Positions 1 to 8,775 of a DNA stretch of 64,000 bases are shown here, in pieces. The position numbers and the translations under genes are program-made. The stretch spans positions 1-64,000 of the forward strand of contig DASYZE010000022.1 of NCBI GenBank assembly GCA_035946625.1, read 5' to 3'. Every line of letters starts with the position of its first letter. The stretch's first letter is position 1. The notes below the pieces were generated by a model. That model had not been told where the DNA came from. It saw nothing but the letters and a program-made list of their open reading frames with translations, and did not search any database. This stretch comes from DASYXZ01 sp035946625. Lineage in GTDB: Bacteria > Acidobacteriota > Terriglobia > UBA7540.

Positions 1-81
1 GCTGCGCCCCATCGGTTCGAGAACATCTTTCAAGAAGTGTTGCAAACGATGATCCAGGCTTTTCAGCCTCTGCGGTGTCAT
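1..81 (-). CDS. N-terminus of a probable IS701/IS4-like transposase (partial, runs off the window)
   Basis: On the minus strand an ATG at 81 opens a frame of 27 codons that is still open at the window edge. The translation begins MTPQRLKSLDHRLQHFL and continues to a PMGRS segment. This resembles the N-terminus of IS701-type transposases, in which a helix of the form LDxRLxxFL is followed by a GRSE/GR(R/D) segment. The rest of the element, with its DDE catalytic core, would lie outside the window. Only 27 residues are visible, so the call rests on resemblance to the family and is tentative; a chance ORF is possible. Confidence 0.4.
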   Translation of the reverse strand, partial: MTPQRLKSLDHRLQHFLKDVLEPMGRS

Positions 82-136
82 GACCAAACTGTACCAGACG
101 CCGCAAAAGCTGTCAACAGATACTTAACCTAGTAAT

Positions 137-287
137 GTTAGCGGGCTGATGAAAAAGTGCCCGTCACTGTCATTCTGAGCGAAGCGAAGAATCCCTGCAT
201 TAAAAGAATCAACCCAATACCAAGATCCTTCGTCGGCTTCACCTCCTCAGGATGACAACCAGGTGGGTTCTTCATCAGCCTGTTAGG
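137..287. repeat. Palindromic interspersed repeat (MITE/REP-like)
   Basis: The outer arms are inverted: GGCTGATGAA near 144-153 faces its complement TTCATCAGCC at 271-280. Inside, GTCATTCTGAG at 169-179 faces CTCAGGATGAC at 246-255. Related segments recur at 4029-4061 and 34047-34162, so this is a dispersed family. It carries no ORF. It sits between the transposase edge and the XRE gene. Confidence 0.75.
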
Positions 288-362
288 CTCGCCTCACAAC
301 GATGGAAATTATGGACTAAGAATAGACTTGAAGGCTTTTTTTAATTTTGTCATGCCTTTTGT

Positions 363-725
363 ATGAACATCGGAAATAAGCTCCACGAACTGCGCGCCGC
401 AAAGGGCTTTTCCCAGGATGACATTGAGGAACGGTCCGGGCTTTTGCGCTGTCATTTGTCCCGAGTCGAAAACGGGCACACCGTCCCCAACCTCGAAACA
501 CTGGGAAAATATGCAGGGGCCCTCGAGATTGAGTTGTACAAGCTTTTTTTCGAAGGTGAAGGGAAACCGCAACTCGCCGGACTAAGAGGTGCGGAAAAAT
601 TGGGAGCGGAGGAAAGCGGGCTTTTTGAGACCTTCAAGAACCTCGACAAAAGGGATAGAAAGTTTGTAGTTGCGATGGTAAGAAAGATGGCAAAAGACAA
701 TCGCACTCCGAGACCGACCATCTAA
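363..725 (+). CDS. XRE-family helix-turn-helix transcriptional regulator
   Basis: A 120-residue protein with a Cro/C1-type helix-turn-helix over about residues 5-62 (LRAAKGFSQDDIEERSG, then LSRVENGHTVPNLETLGKYA). That is the typical XRE arrangement, with the recognition helix around RCHLSRVENG. The C-terminal half is charged and helical (about 85-115) and probably mediates dimerisation. No ligand domain is visible. It stands alone: a repeat lies upstream and the convergent permease downstream. A prophage-type repressor or toxin-antitoxin antitoxin is possible, but no phage or toxin gene is adjacent. The target is unknown. Confidence 0.85.
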   Translation: MNIGNKLHELRAAKGFSQDDIEERSGLLRCHLSRVENGHTVPNLETLGKYAGALEIELYKLFFEGEGKPQLAGLRGAEKLGAEESGLFETFKNLDKRDRKFVVAMVRKMAKDNRTPRPTI

Positions 726-878
726 CTCGAGAGGCTAGTGTTCCTCTGACTCCGCAAGAAACATCGGAAGAGAGTGATTGCACCCACCTTCGTGTTCGTC
801 ACTTCTGATCGATATTCAACGGTCCCCGAAGGTGCAATGGATTTAAGTGGCCAGGCCCGCTGCCGAGAAACCCTGGCT

Positions 879-3569
879 CTACTCCGCTCGCAGGGACTCA
901 ATGGGGTTCACAGCGGCCGCACGCCGAGCGGGCAGATAGCTCGAGAGCGCCGCCGTGGCAATGAGGCCGAGCGATACCGTCCCATAGGTCACGGCATCGA
1001 AGGGTTTCACTCCGAACAGCAGCGACGACATCAGACGCATCAGCGCTAAGGCCGCCAGCAACCCGCAAGCCACCCCGATGCCCGTCAGCCCCAGGGCGTG
1101 ACGAACGAACATGGCAACGAGATCCTGGTGCTCGGCTCCGAGAGCCATGCGAATGCCGATCTCGCGCCTGCGCTGTGATACGGAATAGGCGATCACGCCG
1201 TAAAGGCCCACGACGCCGAGCAACAGCGCCATTCCCCCAGCAACCGCCAGCATCAAGAGAGTGAACGAGGTCCGTGCCATTGACCTCTTGTAGTAATAGT
1301 CCAGCGTGCGGATATCCGCCAACGGAAGATTGGGATCCACTGACCACACCGCCCGCCGGACCTCGTTCACCAAGCTCTCCGAGCCCGCGCGCGGGCTGCG
1401 AATGGAGAAGGTCACGTAGCGCCGCACATCAATATCGTTGCTCTCGGAACGCGCTTCCAGTATAGGCCAATACACCGAGTTGGACGCTTCTTTATCCATG
1501 CCATCCTCGTGGACGTCCCCAACAACACCGACAACTGTTCGCCAGTCGTCCTTGGTATTTGAGCGGATTTGTTTGCCGAGGGCGTCCGACGGGTCGTGCC
1601 AGTTTTCGCGCGCTAGTTTTTCGGAGACGATGGCCACGGGAACCTTATTATAGATATCGCTCCAAGTGAGATCGCGGCCGGCGACAAGGCGTGTGCCCAG
1701 GGTTTTGAAATAGCCCGGTGCCACAAACCTGTACCGATGGAGTGGAATTTCACCGGGAGCGTAACTATGGTCCTTCACGAGGACTGGATCGTACCATCCG
1801 TTACCATCCATGGGGACACTCATGGAGATGGCGACCGAAGAGACGCCCGGAACGGCCTCGATTTTATGCAAAATTTCTTCTTGGGTGCGAACCACGCGCT
1901 CGGCTTCTTTCACCGCAGTGTCGGGAATGTCGACCCGGAAGATCTGGACTTCAGAAGGCGCTACGAAACCGGGATCGACTCTGGTCAGTGCGCGAAAAGT
2001 GCGGATCATGAGTCCCGAGCTAATTAGCAGGACGAGTGCCAGGGCTACTTGGACGACCACCAGCACGCTGCGCGAGCGATGCCGCTCGCGACTCTCGCTC
2101 ATGGAACGCCCGCCTTCGCGCAGTCCGGTTCCGAGGCGCCTGCCCGCATATTTCAAGATGGGGATGGAACCGAAAAGTAGGCTTGCGACAAGCGACACGG
2201 CCAGGGTGAAAAGCACCATCGTCCCATCAATGCCGATTTCATTGAGGCGAGGCAGACCCGTGGGCGCCGAGGCGACCAGGGCGCGGAGGCCTGCATAGGC
2301 CAGTCCGAGGCCAAGAACACTGCCGAGAAGTGCCAGAATGAAACTCTCAAACAACATTTCCCCGGCGATGCGGCCCCGGGTTGCGCCCAGAGCAGCGCGG
2401 ATGGCCATCTCCTGCTGGCGCCCTTCCGCCCGGACCTGTAGCAGATTGGCCACGTTGGCGCAAGCGATGAGCAATACCAAGCCGATGCCGCCCATCAGCA
2501 CCCACAAAACTTTGCCCACGTCGCCCACCACGTCTTGCTTCAGTGTGCGGAGGTTCGGCCCAATCCGCCCGTCTTGGAACATTTTGCGGCTGTAGCCTGG
2601 CGGCGGCGGAAAACTTCTCAGCATAATGGGGATCATCCGCGCCACATCCGCGTTGGCCTCGGCCACCGTGACACCCGGCTTGAGCCTGGCGATCGCCTGA
2701 TAGCTGAAATTCCCCAGGAATAATTTGGTGCGATCGAGCTTCAAGGGGAGGAGGATAGCGAGGTCGGGCCCGGCGAACCGGAAATCCCACGGCAGCACTC
2801 CGATGATTTGCCGCAAGCTTCCATCCACGGTGATCGTTTTCCCGATCACCGAGCGGTCGCCTCCGAACTTGCGTTGCCAGTAACCGTACGTCAACATCAC
2901 TGTCTCGAAGCTCCCCGGTGAATCGTCCGTTCGCGTGAAGGACCGTCCGAGAATGGGAATGACTCCCAGAACTGGAAGGAGGCCATCTGTCACCTGGAGG
3001 CCTGACGCATGCTCGGGCTCAGCGAGGCCGGTGATGTTCACGGAATAGCCCTTGTACAGGCCGATATCCTGGAAAGTGCGGTTCTGTTCGCGTGAGATAA
3101 TGTAGTCCGCTGGCGATGGATTCAGGTCCCGAATGTTGAGGCCGGCAGCCGTGAGCCAGACGGCCACCAGCTCTTCCGGCTTGGGATAGGGCAGAGGCTT
3201 TAGGAGAACGCCCTCGACTACACTGAAGATCGCGGTGTTCGCTCCGATTCCCAGTGCCAGCGTCACAACAACCACTGCGGTAAAGCCTGGGGATTTGCGC
3301 AACTTGCGAAGGCTAAAGCGCAGGCCCTGCAACAGGGAATCGAGAAACGCGCCCGTCCTCGCATCGCGCACTTGCTCCTTGACCTGGTCGACTCCACCCA
3401 TTTCGATCCGCGCCGCGCGCTGCGCTTGGTCCGGGTCCATGCCCGCGCGAAAGTTCTCCTCTATCAGCATTTCGAGGTGGGAATGAACCTCCTGGTCGAG
3501 GTCAGTCTCCACACGCCGGGATAAAAAGAGGTTCCTCAGGAAGCTTCGGACCTTCACGTGAAAAGACAA
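879..3569 (-). CDS. ADOP-type FtsX/MacB-like ABC transporter permease
   Basis: 896 residues with the two-module layout of acidobacterial duplicated orphan permeases. An N-terminal cytoplasmic segment (1-75) precedes a first TM helix (about 95-118, TAVVVVTLALGIGAN) that begins a MacB-type periplasmic domain. An FtsX domain with three helices follows near 350-470. A second periplasmic region and a second FtsX module lie in the C-terminal third, with the ISxRRREIGIRMALGA-type motif near residue 780. No ATPase is encoded nearby, as is usual for the class. It starts 12 bp after the padR stop, so the two are almost certainly co-transcribed. The substrate is unknown; related permeases export peptides, lipids or drugs. 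Confidence 0.9.
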   Translation of the reverse strand: MSFHVKVRSFLRNLFLSRRVETDLDQEVHSHLEMLIEENFRAGMDPDQAQRAARIEMGGVDQVKEQVRDARTGAFLDSLLQGLRFSLRKLRKSPGFTAVVVVTLALGIGANTAIFSVVEGVLLKPLPYPKPEELVAVWLTAAGLNIRDLNPSPADYIISREQNRTFQDIGLYKGYSVNITGLAEPEHASGLQVTDGLLPVLGVIPILGRSFTRTDDSPGSFETVMLTYGYWQRKFGGDRSVIGKTITVDGSLRQIIGVLPWDFRFAGPDLAILLPLKLDRTKLFLGNFSYQAIARLKPGVTVAEANADVARMIPIMLRSFPPPPGYSRKMFQDGRIGPNLRTLKQDVVGDVGKVLWVLMGGIGLVLLIACANVANLLQVRAEGRQQEMAIRAALGATRGRIAGEMLFESFILALLGSVLGLGLAYAGLRALVASAPTGLPRLNEIGIDGTMVLFTLAVSLVASLLFGSIPILKYAGRRLGTGLREGGRSMSESRERHRSRSVLVVVQVALALVLLISSGLMIRTFRALTRVDPGFVAPSEVQIFRVDIPDTAVKEAERVVRTQEEILHKIEAVPGVSSVAISMSVPMDGNGWYDPVLVKDHSYAPGEIPLHRYRFVAPGYFKTLGTRLVAGRDLTWSDIYNKVPVAIVSEKLARENWHDPSDALGKQIRSNTKDDWRTVVGVVGDVHEDGMDKEASNSVYWPILEARSESNDIDVRRYVTFSIRSPRAGSESLVNEVRRAVWSVDPNLPLADIRTLDYYYKRSMARTSFTLLMLAVAGGMALLLGVVGLYGVIAYSVSQRRREIGIRMALGAEHQDLVAMFVRHALGLTGIGVACGLLAALALMRLMSSLLFGVKPFDAVTYGTVSLGLIATAALSSYLPARRAAAVNPIESLRAE

Positions 3570-3581
3570 GTAAATACCTCC

Positions 3582-3914
3582 CTACGAAGTTTCCAAGGCT
3601 TGAGCAATAGCCCAGGTAATGCGGCCCCATCGCTTGGTTTCGACCTCGAGCTGATTCAATCCCGCCTTGGACAAGCGGTAGTACTTGGCGCGGCGGTTGT
3701 TCTCGGACTCTCCCCAAAAAGAGGAAATCCACCCTTCTTCTTCCATTCGGTGTAGAGCGGGAAAGAGCGAGCCGGGCTTAACAACAAAAGTGCCGCCTGT
3801 GATCTGCTGGATCCTGCGCGAGATTCCCAAGCCGTGCCTCTCGCCAGCGATGAGCGATTTCAAGATCAGCAGGTCCAAAGTTCCTTGCAAAAGATTGGTC
3901 TGATCTTGGCTCAC
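3582..3914 (-). CDS. PadR-family transcriptional regulator
   Basis: 110 residues matching the short PadR family: LLQGTLDLLILKSL at the N-terminus, a winged helix with GGTFVVKPGSLFPALHRMEEEGWI, and a wing containing NNRRAKYYRLSKAG. PadR proteins are dimeric repressors that often control an adjacent transporter gene. The start is GTG at 3914, supported by an AGGAGG ribosome site 6 nt upstream. It is the first gene of a two-gene operon with the permease and probably autoregulates the promoter just upstream. The inducer is not evident. Confidence 0.93.
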   Translation of the reverse strand: MSQDQTNLLQGTLDLLILKSLIAGERHGLGISRRIQQITGGTFVVKPGSLFPALHRMEEEGWISSFWGESENNRRAKYYRLSKAGLNQLEVETKRWGRITWAIAQALETS

Positions 3915-3943
3915 TTTATGCCTCCTATCGGCTCTCTATACGA

Positions 3944-3972
3944 ATGATACGGATCTACATATAGAATGTCAA
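3944..3972 (-). promoter_or_regulatory. Sigma70-type promoter of the padR-permease operon
   Basis: On the minus strand TTGACA (3972-3967) is followed after exactly 17 nt by TATCAT (3949-3944). This lies about 30 bp upstream of the padR start codon and matches a housekeeping promoter well. The region between and around the boxes is AT-rich (CTATATGTAG) and a likely site for PadR binding, although I see no perfect operator palindrome. Confidence 0.65.
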
Positions 3973-4028
3973 TAGGAAAAAAGCGCGCCACTGGAACATA
4001 AATCGGTAAACCGTAGTTGCGGTCTGCG

Positions 4029-4061
4029 CTGTCATTTCTGACGGTTGCGTCAGGATGACAG
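4029..4061. repeat. Short hairpin related to the GTCATTCTGAG repeat family
   Basis: CTGTCATTTCTGACG, a short loop, then CGTCAGGATGACAG form a stem of about 14 bp with one mismatch. The arm sequence matches the inner arms of the repeat at 137-287. It lies in the roughly 295-bp gap between padR and the CHAT remnant, where nothing else is recognised. Confidence 0.6.
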
Positions 4062-4209
4062 TGTGCTCGGAGGTCAGCTCGCGAATAGCCGTTAGCTCGC
4101 GCTCAGATGCTGGAATTCGGGAACGACGAAGATCGGCAGATTGGCGGCGGTCACTGGCTGGTCGAGACGGTCGAACAGATTGAAAGATGCGTACCTAAGG
4201 ACTTGGCGT

Positions 4210-4593
4210 CTATTTGAGAGCGAGCGGAGCATTCGATAAGAATGTGATCGGTTCCGAACCGTCTCCGACCAAAGTAAAGCCCGCCCAGAAGATCGGTGGG
4301 CGATCACCCATCTGCTGCAGGTAGTCGAGCTTCGCGTGTCGGAGTGCTGATGCTCTGTCTTCCCCGTTCGCCAGATGTGTGTAGAAATCCTTCATCAAGG
4401 TTTCCGTGGCGGAATCGTCCACATTCCACAACCCCCCTGCCACGCTCTTGGCGCCCGCGAGCAAGAACTCTTCCGCGAGTCCAGTAATGCCTCCCTCGCC
4501 TTCGGACTTTCCCTTCGCCGTATCGCAAGCCGAGAGCGTTACCAGGTCAGTAAAGAACTCGCGAGTTCGTACTGCCGCCGCTGCCCTTTATTC
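4210..4593 (-). pseudogene. CHAT-domain protease remnant (C-terminal part only)
   Basis: The minus-strand frame carries LVTLSACDTAKG, then GGITGLAEEFLLAGAKSV and WNVDDSATETLMKDFY, and ends PPIFWAGFTLVGDG before a TAG stop. This is the C-terminal half of a caspase-like CHAT domain, including the conserved cysteine of SACDTA. The frame is closed by a stop just upstream, near 4590, and the histidine-bearing N-terminal half and any TPR region are absent. Intact CHAT proteins are several hundred residues long, so this is a 5'-truncated relic. Confidence 0.75.
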
Positions 4594-4707
4594 TCGTGTA
4601 CCCGATCAAGGGCAATTTTATCCACATGGCACGTATACTGCACAGCGCTCAAAAGTGGCCATAGAAAATTGTTGGGGATTACCTGTAATCCCGCTGACTG
4701 ATGCAAA

Positions 4708-5307
4708 TCAGATTTCCCGGCGGCCTTCCATCGACTTCAGCACGGTCACTTCGTCGGCGAATTCCAGCTCAGAACCCACGGGAATGCCCATGGCGATGCG
4801 CGTGACGCGAACGCCCAGCGGCTTGATGAGTTTGGAAAGATAGATGGCGGTGGCCTCGCCTTCCACGTTGGGGTTGGTGGCTACAATCAGTTCCTTCACT
4901 TGGCCGTCTTTCAACCGCGCCAAAAGACTTTTGATCTTTAACTGTTCAGGTCCGATGCCCTGCAAGGGCGAAAGCGCGCCGTGCAAAACGTGGTAGCCAC
5001 CGTGAAACTCACGCGTCTTTTCAATGGAGACCACGTTGTAGGGAGTTTCGACGATACAAATCACGTCGGAAGCGCGTGAAGGATCGGAACAATACTCGCA
5101 CGGGTCAAGTTCGGTTAGATTGTTGCAGACGCTGCAAAGTTTGATTTTGTCTTTGACTTCCAGAATGGCTTCAGCGAGCCGTGCGGCGTCCTCGCGCGGC
5201 GCGCGTTCCAGGTGGAAGGCCAGTCGCTGCGCTGATTTTTGACCGATCCCCGGCAAACGCTTCAACTCATCAATCAAGCGAGCCAGCGGCTCGGCGAAAT
5301 CTTTCAT
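4708..5307 (-). CDS. recR: Recombination mediator protein RecR
   Basis: 199 residues, the normal length. Order: a helix-hairpin-helix (LPGIGQKSAQRLAFHL, about 18-33), a C4 zinc finger (Cys58, 61, 70, 73), then a Toprim domain starting around VICIVE and containing TNPNVEGEATAIYL. RecR works with RecF/RecO to load RecA at gaps and breaks. The frame is open upstream to 5361, but those 18 residues come from a repeat-like hairpin, so the ATG at 5307 (MKDFAEPLARLIDEL) is chosen because it matches family N-termini. It is the last gene of the SRP RNA-dnaX-ybaB-recR block. Confidence 0.97.
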   Translation of the reverse strand: MKDFAEPLARLIDELKRLPGIGQKSAQRLAFHLERAPREDAARLAEAILEVKDKIKLCSVCNNLTELDPCEYCSDPSRASDVICIVETPYNVVSIEKTREFHGGYHVLHGALSPLQGIGPEQLKIKSLLARLKDGQVKELIVATNPNVEGEATAIYLSKLIKPLGVRVTRIAMGIPVGSELEFADEVTVLKSMEGRREI

Positions 5308-5320
5308 AGGGAAAGTGGGT

Positions 5321-5385
5321 ACTGGAAACTTGAAAATCGAAACGCGAAGATCGCTCTTCACGAGTTTCCAGTTTCAAGTTTCGTG
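5321..5385. repeat. Long imperfect hairpin between ybaB and recR
   Basis: The left arm (5321-5346) contains GGAAACTTGAAAATCGAAAC. The right arm (5359-5385) contains GTTTCCAGTTTCAAGTTTCG, nearly its complement. Each arm is built from near-copies of one short word (GAAACTTG / CAAGTTTC). It lies between two co-directional genes, like four similar hairpins elsewhere in this window. It contains no obvious T-run for termination. Confidence 0.7.
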
Positions 5386-5387
5386 CT

Positions 5388-5699
5388 TTAAGTCAGGCCC
5401 GGTATGTTCAGTCCACCCGCGAGGTTGCCGACACGGCTGGCCATCTGCTCGTCCACTTTCCGCGCAGCCTCGTTCACCGCCGCCTGCACCAGGTCCTGAA
5501 GCATTTCAAGATCCCCGGAGGCAAAAACCTCGCGTTCTATGCGGACGCCCACCAGATGTTTCTGGCCGTTCATCTTGACGGTAACCATGCCGCCGCCCGA
5601 AGAAGCTTCAACGATCAACTCATCCAGTTGCTTTTGCAACTGTTCCTGCATCTGCTGGACTTGTTTCATGATCTGCTGCATCTGTTGCAGATTCTTCAT
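5388..5699 (-). CDS. YbaB/EbfC family nucleoid-associated protein
   Basis: 103 residues, the usual size. The N-terminal third is a methionine/glutamine-rich helix (MQQIMKQVQQMQEQLQKQL), followed by the family core VEASSGGGMVTVKMNGQKHL and a C-terminal helix (LEMLQDLVQAAVNEAARKVDE). YbaB-type proteins form dimers that bind DNA and shape the nucleoid. The gene sits between dnaX and recR, a widely conserved order. The start ATG is 3 bp from the dnaX stop, so it is likely translated from the dnaX message. Confidence 0.95.
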   Translation of the reverse strand: MKNLQQMQQIMKQVQQMQEQLQKQLDELIVEASSGGGMVTVKMNGQKHLVGVRIEREVFASGDLEMLQDLVQAAVNEAARKVDEQMASRVGNLAGGLNIPGLT

Positions 5700-5702
5700 G
5701 GC

Positions 5703-7436
5703 TCACTCCTGGCTCAGGTCTTTGGCGTCCACCATGGTGCAGTCAAACTTTTTTCTGAAAGCCTCCACTCCAGCGTCCTGGCTGGCCCGGTCGCGCGCGG
5801 AAGGCCGCGCCGGGATAACACCCTCTTCCTGGTCTTGAAGTGTAACATAAATTTTTACCGGCTGACCCAAGACCTGCGCGCAAACCGATCGCAACATTTC
5901 CTGTTGTTCGCGCCCGGAGAGCATTTCAGTGAGTCCGGAATCCTTGCGGGCAAACACAAAGCGCACTTCGCCATTCTCGAACCGCCAACCGACTGCAGGA
6001 TCCAAACAACTGCCCAGAAATTTCTGGGTATTGTAAGCCAGGGCCTTGATGGCGGAAAGCCGTGAATCTTCCTCAACGCCGGAGGCCAATACAGGGGCCG
6101 GGGCGGCAGCCCTGCCGGCAGGACTCGCCGGAGAGCGCGGCGTCTCCGTGGCAGGATGGCCGACAGAAGTTGGGGAAATATTGCTCGGCGCGAGTGGAGC
6201 GAAGTCGCTGCGGGGCGCGGCTTGGGCCAACTTGATGGGCGGGGCCGGGGCGGCAGCCGGCGACATGCCCGGCTGGCTGAGGTTCGCCGGTTTTTCCGCC
6301 GAGCTCGGGCTGCCCATTCCGGCGATGAAATCTTCGAGTGAAGCGAGGCGCCGCGCGTGCACCAGCTTCATCATGGCGAGTTCCAAATGGAATTTCGGCT
6401 CGCGCGAGTATTTCAACTCGCCCTCCGCGCGCAACAGAATCTGGAAGAATCGCGTCAAATCTTCTTCGCTAAAAAGTTTGGACAGTTCCGCCAGGGCTTT
6501 GCGCTCGTCATTCGAAACCTGGAGAAGCGGGCTCGCGGCCCCGCAGCTTCGAGCCACCATCATGTTGCGCACAAAGCGGGTGAATTCTCCGCAAAAGTGC
6601 CCGAGTTCGTAACCCTCCGCCGTCAACTGGGAGACCCGGTCGAGAACACGCGCGCTATCCGCGGCGTGGACAGCTTCCATCAGCTCTTGCAGGAATTTGG
6701 CGGGCACCACGCCCAGCAACTGGCGCACGCGGTCTTCGCCCAATTGATCCCCGCAGGAGGCGGTCACCTGATCGAGGAGCGAAAGCGCGTCGCGCAAGCT
6801 CCCTTCCCCGGCCTGGGCCAGGGCGCTCAGCGCGCCTTCGTCCGCCTTGATTTTTTCGGCGGCGCAAATATGTTCGAGCTGCGAAACGATCTCGCCGTAA
6901 TCCAGAAGCCGGAAGGCGAAGTGCTGGCACCGGGATTGGATGGTGGCCGGCAATTTGTGCGGCTCCGTAGTGGCCATAATGAACAGTGATTGGGGCGGCG
7001 GCTCCTCCAGGGTTTTCAGCAGCGCGTTGAAAGCCTCGGAAGTGAGCATGTGAACTTCATCAATGATAAAGATTTTGTAGCGGTCGCGCGCCGGAAGGTA
7101 GCGCACGGTTTCGCGCAACTGGCGGATTTCATCGATCCCACGGTTGGAGGCGGCGTCGATTTCCAGCACGTCCACGGAATTGCCGGCTGCAATTTCCTGG
7201 CAGGATGGGCACTCGCCGCAGGGAGTGACCGTAGGACCATGGAGGCAGTTCACCCCCTTGGCCAGAATGCGGGCCGTGGTGGTCTTGCCTACACCGCGCC
7301 CGCCGGAAAAAATATAGCCGTGGGCGACGCGGTTTTGCAGGATGGCATTCTTCAGCGTATCGGTGATCAGGCGCTGGCCCACCACCTCGTCAAAAACCTG
7401 GGGCCGGTATTTGCGGGCAAAAACCTGATAGGACAT
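5703..7436 (-). CDS. dnaX: DNA polymerase III subunits gamma/tau
   Basis: 577 residues. AAA+ clamp-loader ATPase with Walker A GGRGVGKT at residues 45-52, a zinc module (Cys64, 73, 76, 79), Walker B FIIDEVHML and sensor ATTEPHK. The collar domain extends to about 370. A proline/alanine-rich linker (about 375-465) and a C-terminal domain (about 470-560) correspond to the tau tail that contacts polymerase and helicase. The start matches the family N-terminus (YQVFARKYRPQVFDEVVGQ). I did not find a clear A-run for a programmed frameshift that would make gamma. First protein gene of the block after the SRP RNA. Confidence 0.97.
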   Translation of the reverse strand: MSYQVFARKYRPQVFDEVVGQRLITDTLKNAILQNRVAHGYIFSGGRGVGKTTTARILAKGVNCLHGPTVTPCGECPSCQEIAAGNSVDVLEIDAASNRGIDEIRQLRETVRYLPARDRYKIFIIDEVHMLTSEAFNALLKTLEEPPPQSLFIMATTEPHKLPATIQSRCQHFAFRLLDYGEIVSQLEHICAAEKIKADEGALSALAQAGEGSLRDALSLLDQVTASCGDQLGEDRVRQLLGVVPAKFLQELMEAVHAADSARVLDRVSQLTAEGYELGHFCGEFTRFVRNMMVARSCGAASPLLQVSNDERKALAELSKLFSEEDLTRFFQILLRAEGELKYSREPKFHLELAMMKLVHARRLASLEDFIAGMGSPSSAEKPANLSQPGMSPAAAPAPPIKLAQAAPRSDFAPLAPSNISPTSVGHPATETPRSPASPAGRAAAPAPVLASGVEEDSRLSAIKALAYNTQKFLGSCLDPAVGWRFENGEVRFVFARKDSGLTEMLSGREQQEMLRSVCAQVLGQPVKIYVTLQDQEEGVIPARPSARDRASQDAGVEAFRKKFDCTMVDAKDLSQE

Positions 7437-7440
7437 TTGA

Positions 7441-7568
7441 ATTTTCGATTGCCGATTTTCGATTGCCGATTGAAGAACGTGGTCGTCATCGGCCGGCGAT
7501 CTAACCGATCTGGCGGCCAGGATGATCGCCGTTCAGCAATTGTCAATCGGCAATCATCAATCGAAAAT
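7441..7568. repeat. Long imperfect hairpin between SRP RNA and dnaX
   Basis: The left arm 7441-7473 carries two near copies of TTCGATTGCCGA. The right arm 7543-7568 (TCAATCGGCAATCATCAATC...) is its approximate complement. The loop is about 70 nt. The element fills the gap between the 3' end of the SRP RNA and the dnaX start on the minus strand. It has the same construction as the hairpins at 5321, 12886, 25832 and 41031. Confidence 0.7.
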
Positions 7569-7577
7569 GAGTTGGGT

Positions 7578-7680
7578 CAGACTCCGGGTGATCTGCGGCA
7601 CACGGAGAGGCGCGCTACCGTTGCTTCCTTCCGGACCTGGCGGGGTTCACGAGCATCCGTTGCACAGAGCCCGAAGTCTG
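7578..7680 (-). ncRNA. ffs: Bacterial small signal recognition particle RNA (4.5S type)
   Basis: The minus strand contains CAGGTCCGGAAGGAAGCAAC, the near-invariant SRP domain IV loop that binds Ffh. The ends pair: CAGACTTCGGG at the 5' side (7680 downward) with CCCGGAGTCTG at the 3' side (up from 7578). This gives a rod of about 103 nt, the size of the short bacterial form without an Alu domain. It lies directly upstream of dnaX, as in Bacillus and many other bacteria. The exact transcript ends are inferred from the terminal helix. Confidence 0.93.
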
Positions 7681-7944
7681 ATATGCCGTTGCGTCTTTTC
7701 GACGTTGGCCTACTTTAATAGCTCCAATGTTAGGTTAGCACGCGCGCTCATCCCGCGTCGATATTTTTCCTGCAAGGTCGCGCCCCGCCGCGACGCCAAA
7801 ATGAGTGTTGATTCTGAATTCTTTTTTGGGCACACTATACGTTGAACGGGGCACGCTGGGGAGATGTTCTCAGCCAAACCGGGCTTGAGGATGCCGGGCT
7901 TTCCCATTTCTTAATTGAGGGTTGACCTGACAGGAGGTTTTCCG

Positions 7945-8658
7945 ATGACGGAGAAAATGAAATATTCTGCGTTGATGGTTGGAATCATGGCGGTCGTGTT
8001 GGTCGGCTGCAGTTCCAACCCTCCGGCCGAGCAGGCTGATAACAGCACGCCGGCCACCGCACCGAATGGCACGGCCGCACCTGGACGTAAGGCAGAAGGC
8101 TCCAGGGCACGCAGCGCGGCAACGAAAGAAGAGGCGCCGGCAACGGTCACGGTTCCGGCGGGAACCGTACTAAGCGTCCGGCTGGTCAATGCGATCAGCT
8201 CCGGCACGGCGAGTGCCGGGTCGAGCTTTGATGGAACGCTGGCCAGTCCTCTGATGGCGGGCGGAGTGGAGGTCGCGGCCGTCGGCAGCGCCGTATCGGG
8301 TACGGTCACGAATGCCGTCAGCTCAGGGCGGTTGAGCAAGCCGGCTGAACTCGCCTTGACCTTGAATTCCTTGACGCCGCGTGGAGGAGCGAATGTGGCC
8401 ATCTCCACCAGCTCCTGGAGCGCCTCGGGCGCTTCGCACAAAAAACGCGACATTGAAATGATTGGCGGCGGGGCCGCAGCCGGAGCCTTGGTGGGCGCCT
8501 TGACGGGTGGCAAGAAGGGAGCTGCCATCGGAACCCTGGTGGGCGGTGGTGGCGGCACCGCGGTTGCCGCCGGAACGGGCAAGAAAGAAATCACTCTGGC
8601 GTCCGAAACCAAGTTGAATTTTACATTGACTCAGGCCATCACGCTCCCGGCGCATTAG
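7945..8658 (+). CDS. Lipoprotein with C-terminal glycine-zipper segment
   Basis: 237 residues from the ATG at 7945, chosen because AGGAGG lies 8 nt upstream; the frame is open to 7915. A lipoprotein signal ends in LVGC with Cys22 as the lipidated residue. A low-complexity, Thr/Ala/Pro-rich linker (25-70) leads to a beta-type domain (VTVPAGTVLSVRLVNAISSG) and then a glycine zipper (GGGAAAGALVGALTGGKKG..., about 180-215). A beta-rich end contains LASETKLNFTL. Similar proteins are surface or periplasmic lipoproteins of unknown function. It is divergent from the SRP RNA and stands alone. Confidence 0.85.
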   Translation: MTEKMKYSALMVGIMAVVLVGCSSNPPAEQADNSTPATAPNGTAAPGRKAEGSRARSAATKEEAPATVTVPAGTVLSVRLVNAISSGTASAGSSFDGTLASPLMAGGVEVAAVGSAVSGTVTNAVSSGRLSKPAELALTLNSLTPRGGANVAISTSSWSASGASHKKRDIEMIGGGAAAGALVGALTGGKKGAAIGTLVGGGGGTAVAAGTGKKEITLASETKLNFTLTQAITLPAH

Positions 8659-8775
8659 AGCATGTGATTGCGCCACATGGCCAGCATAACTTGTCGCACG
8701 GGTTTCCAGAGTGGAGTACTTCGGCCTGACCCTGGGAACCCGCTGAAGAACCCAGCAGGCCGCGCCCTGATGCTC

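Noticed and set aside
4092..4307. 71-codon minus-strand ORF downstream of the CHAT relic
   Set aside because: It overlaps the relic in another frame and shows no motif; part of it looks protein-like but is not enough to support a gene.
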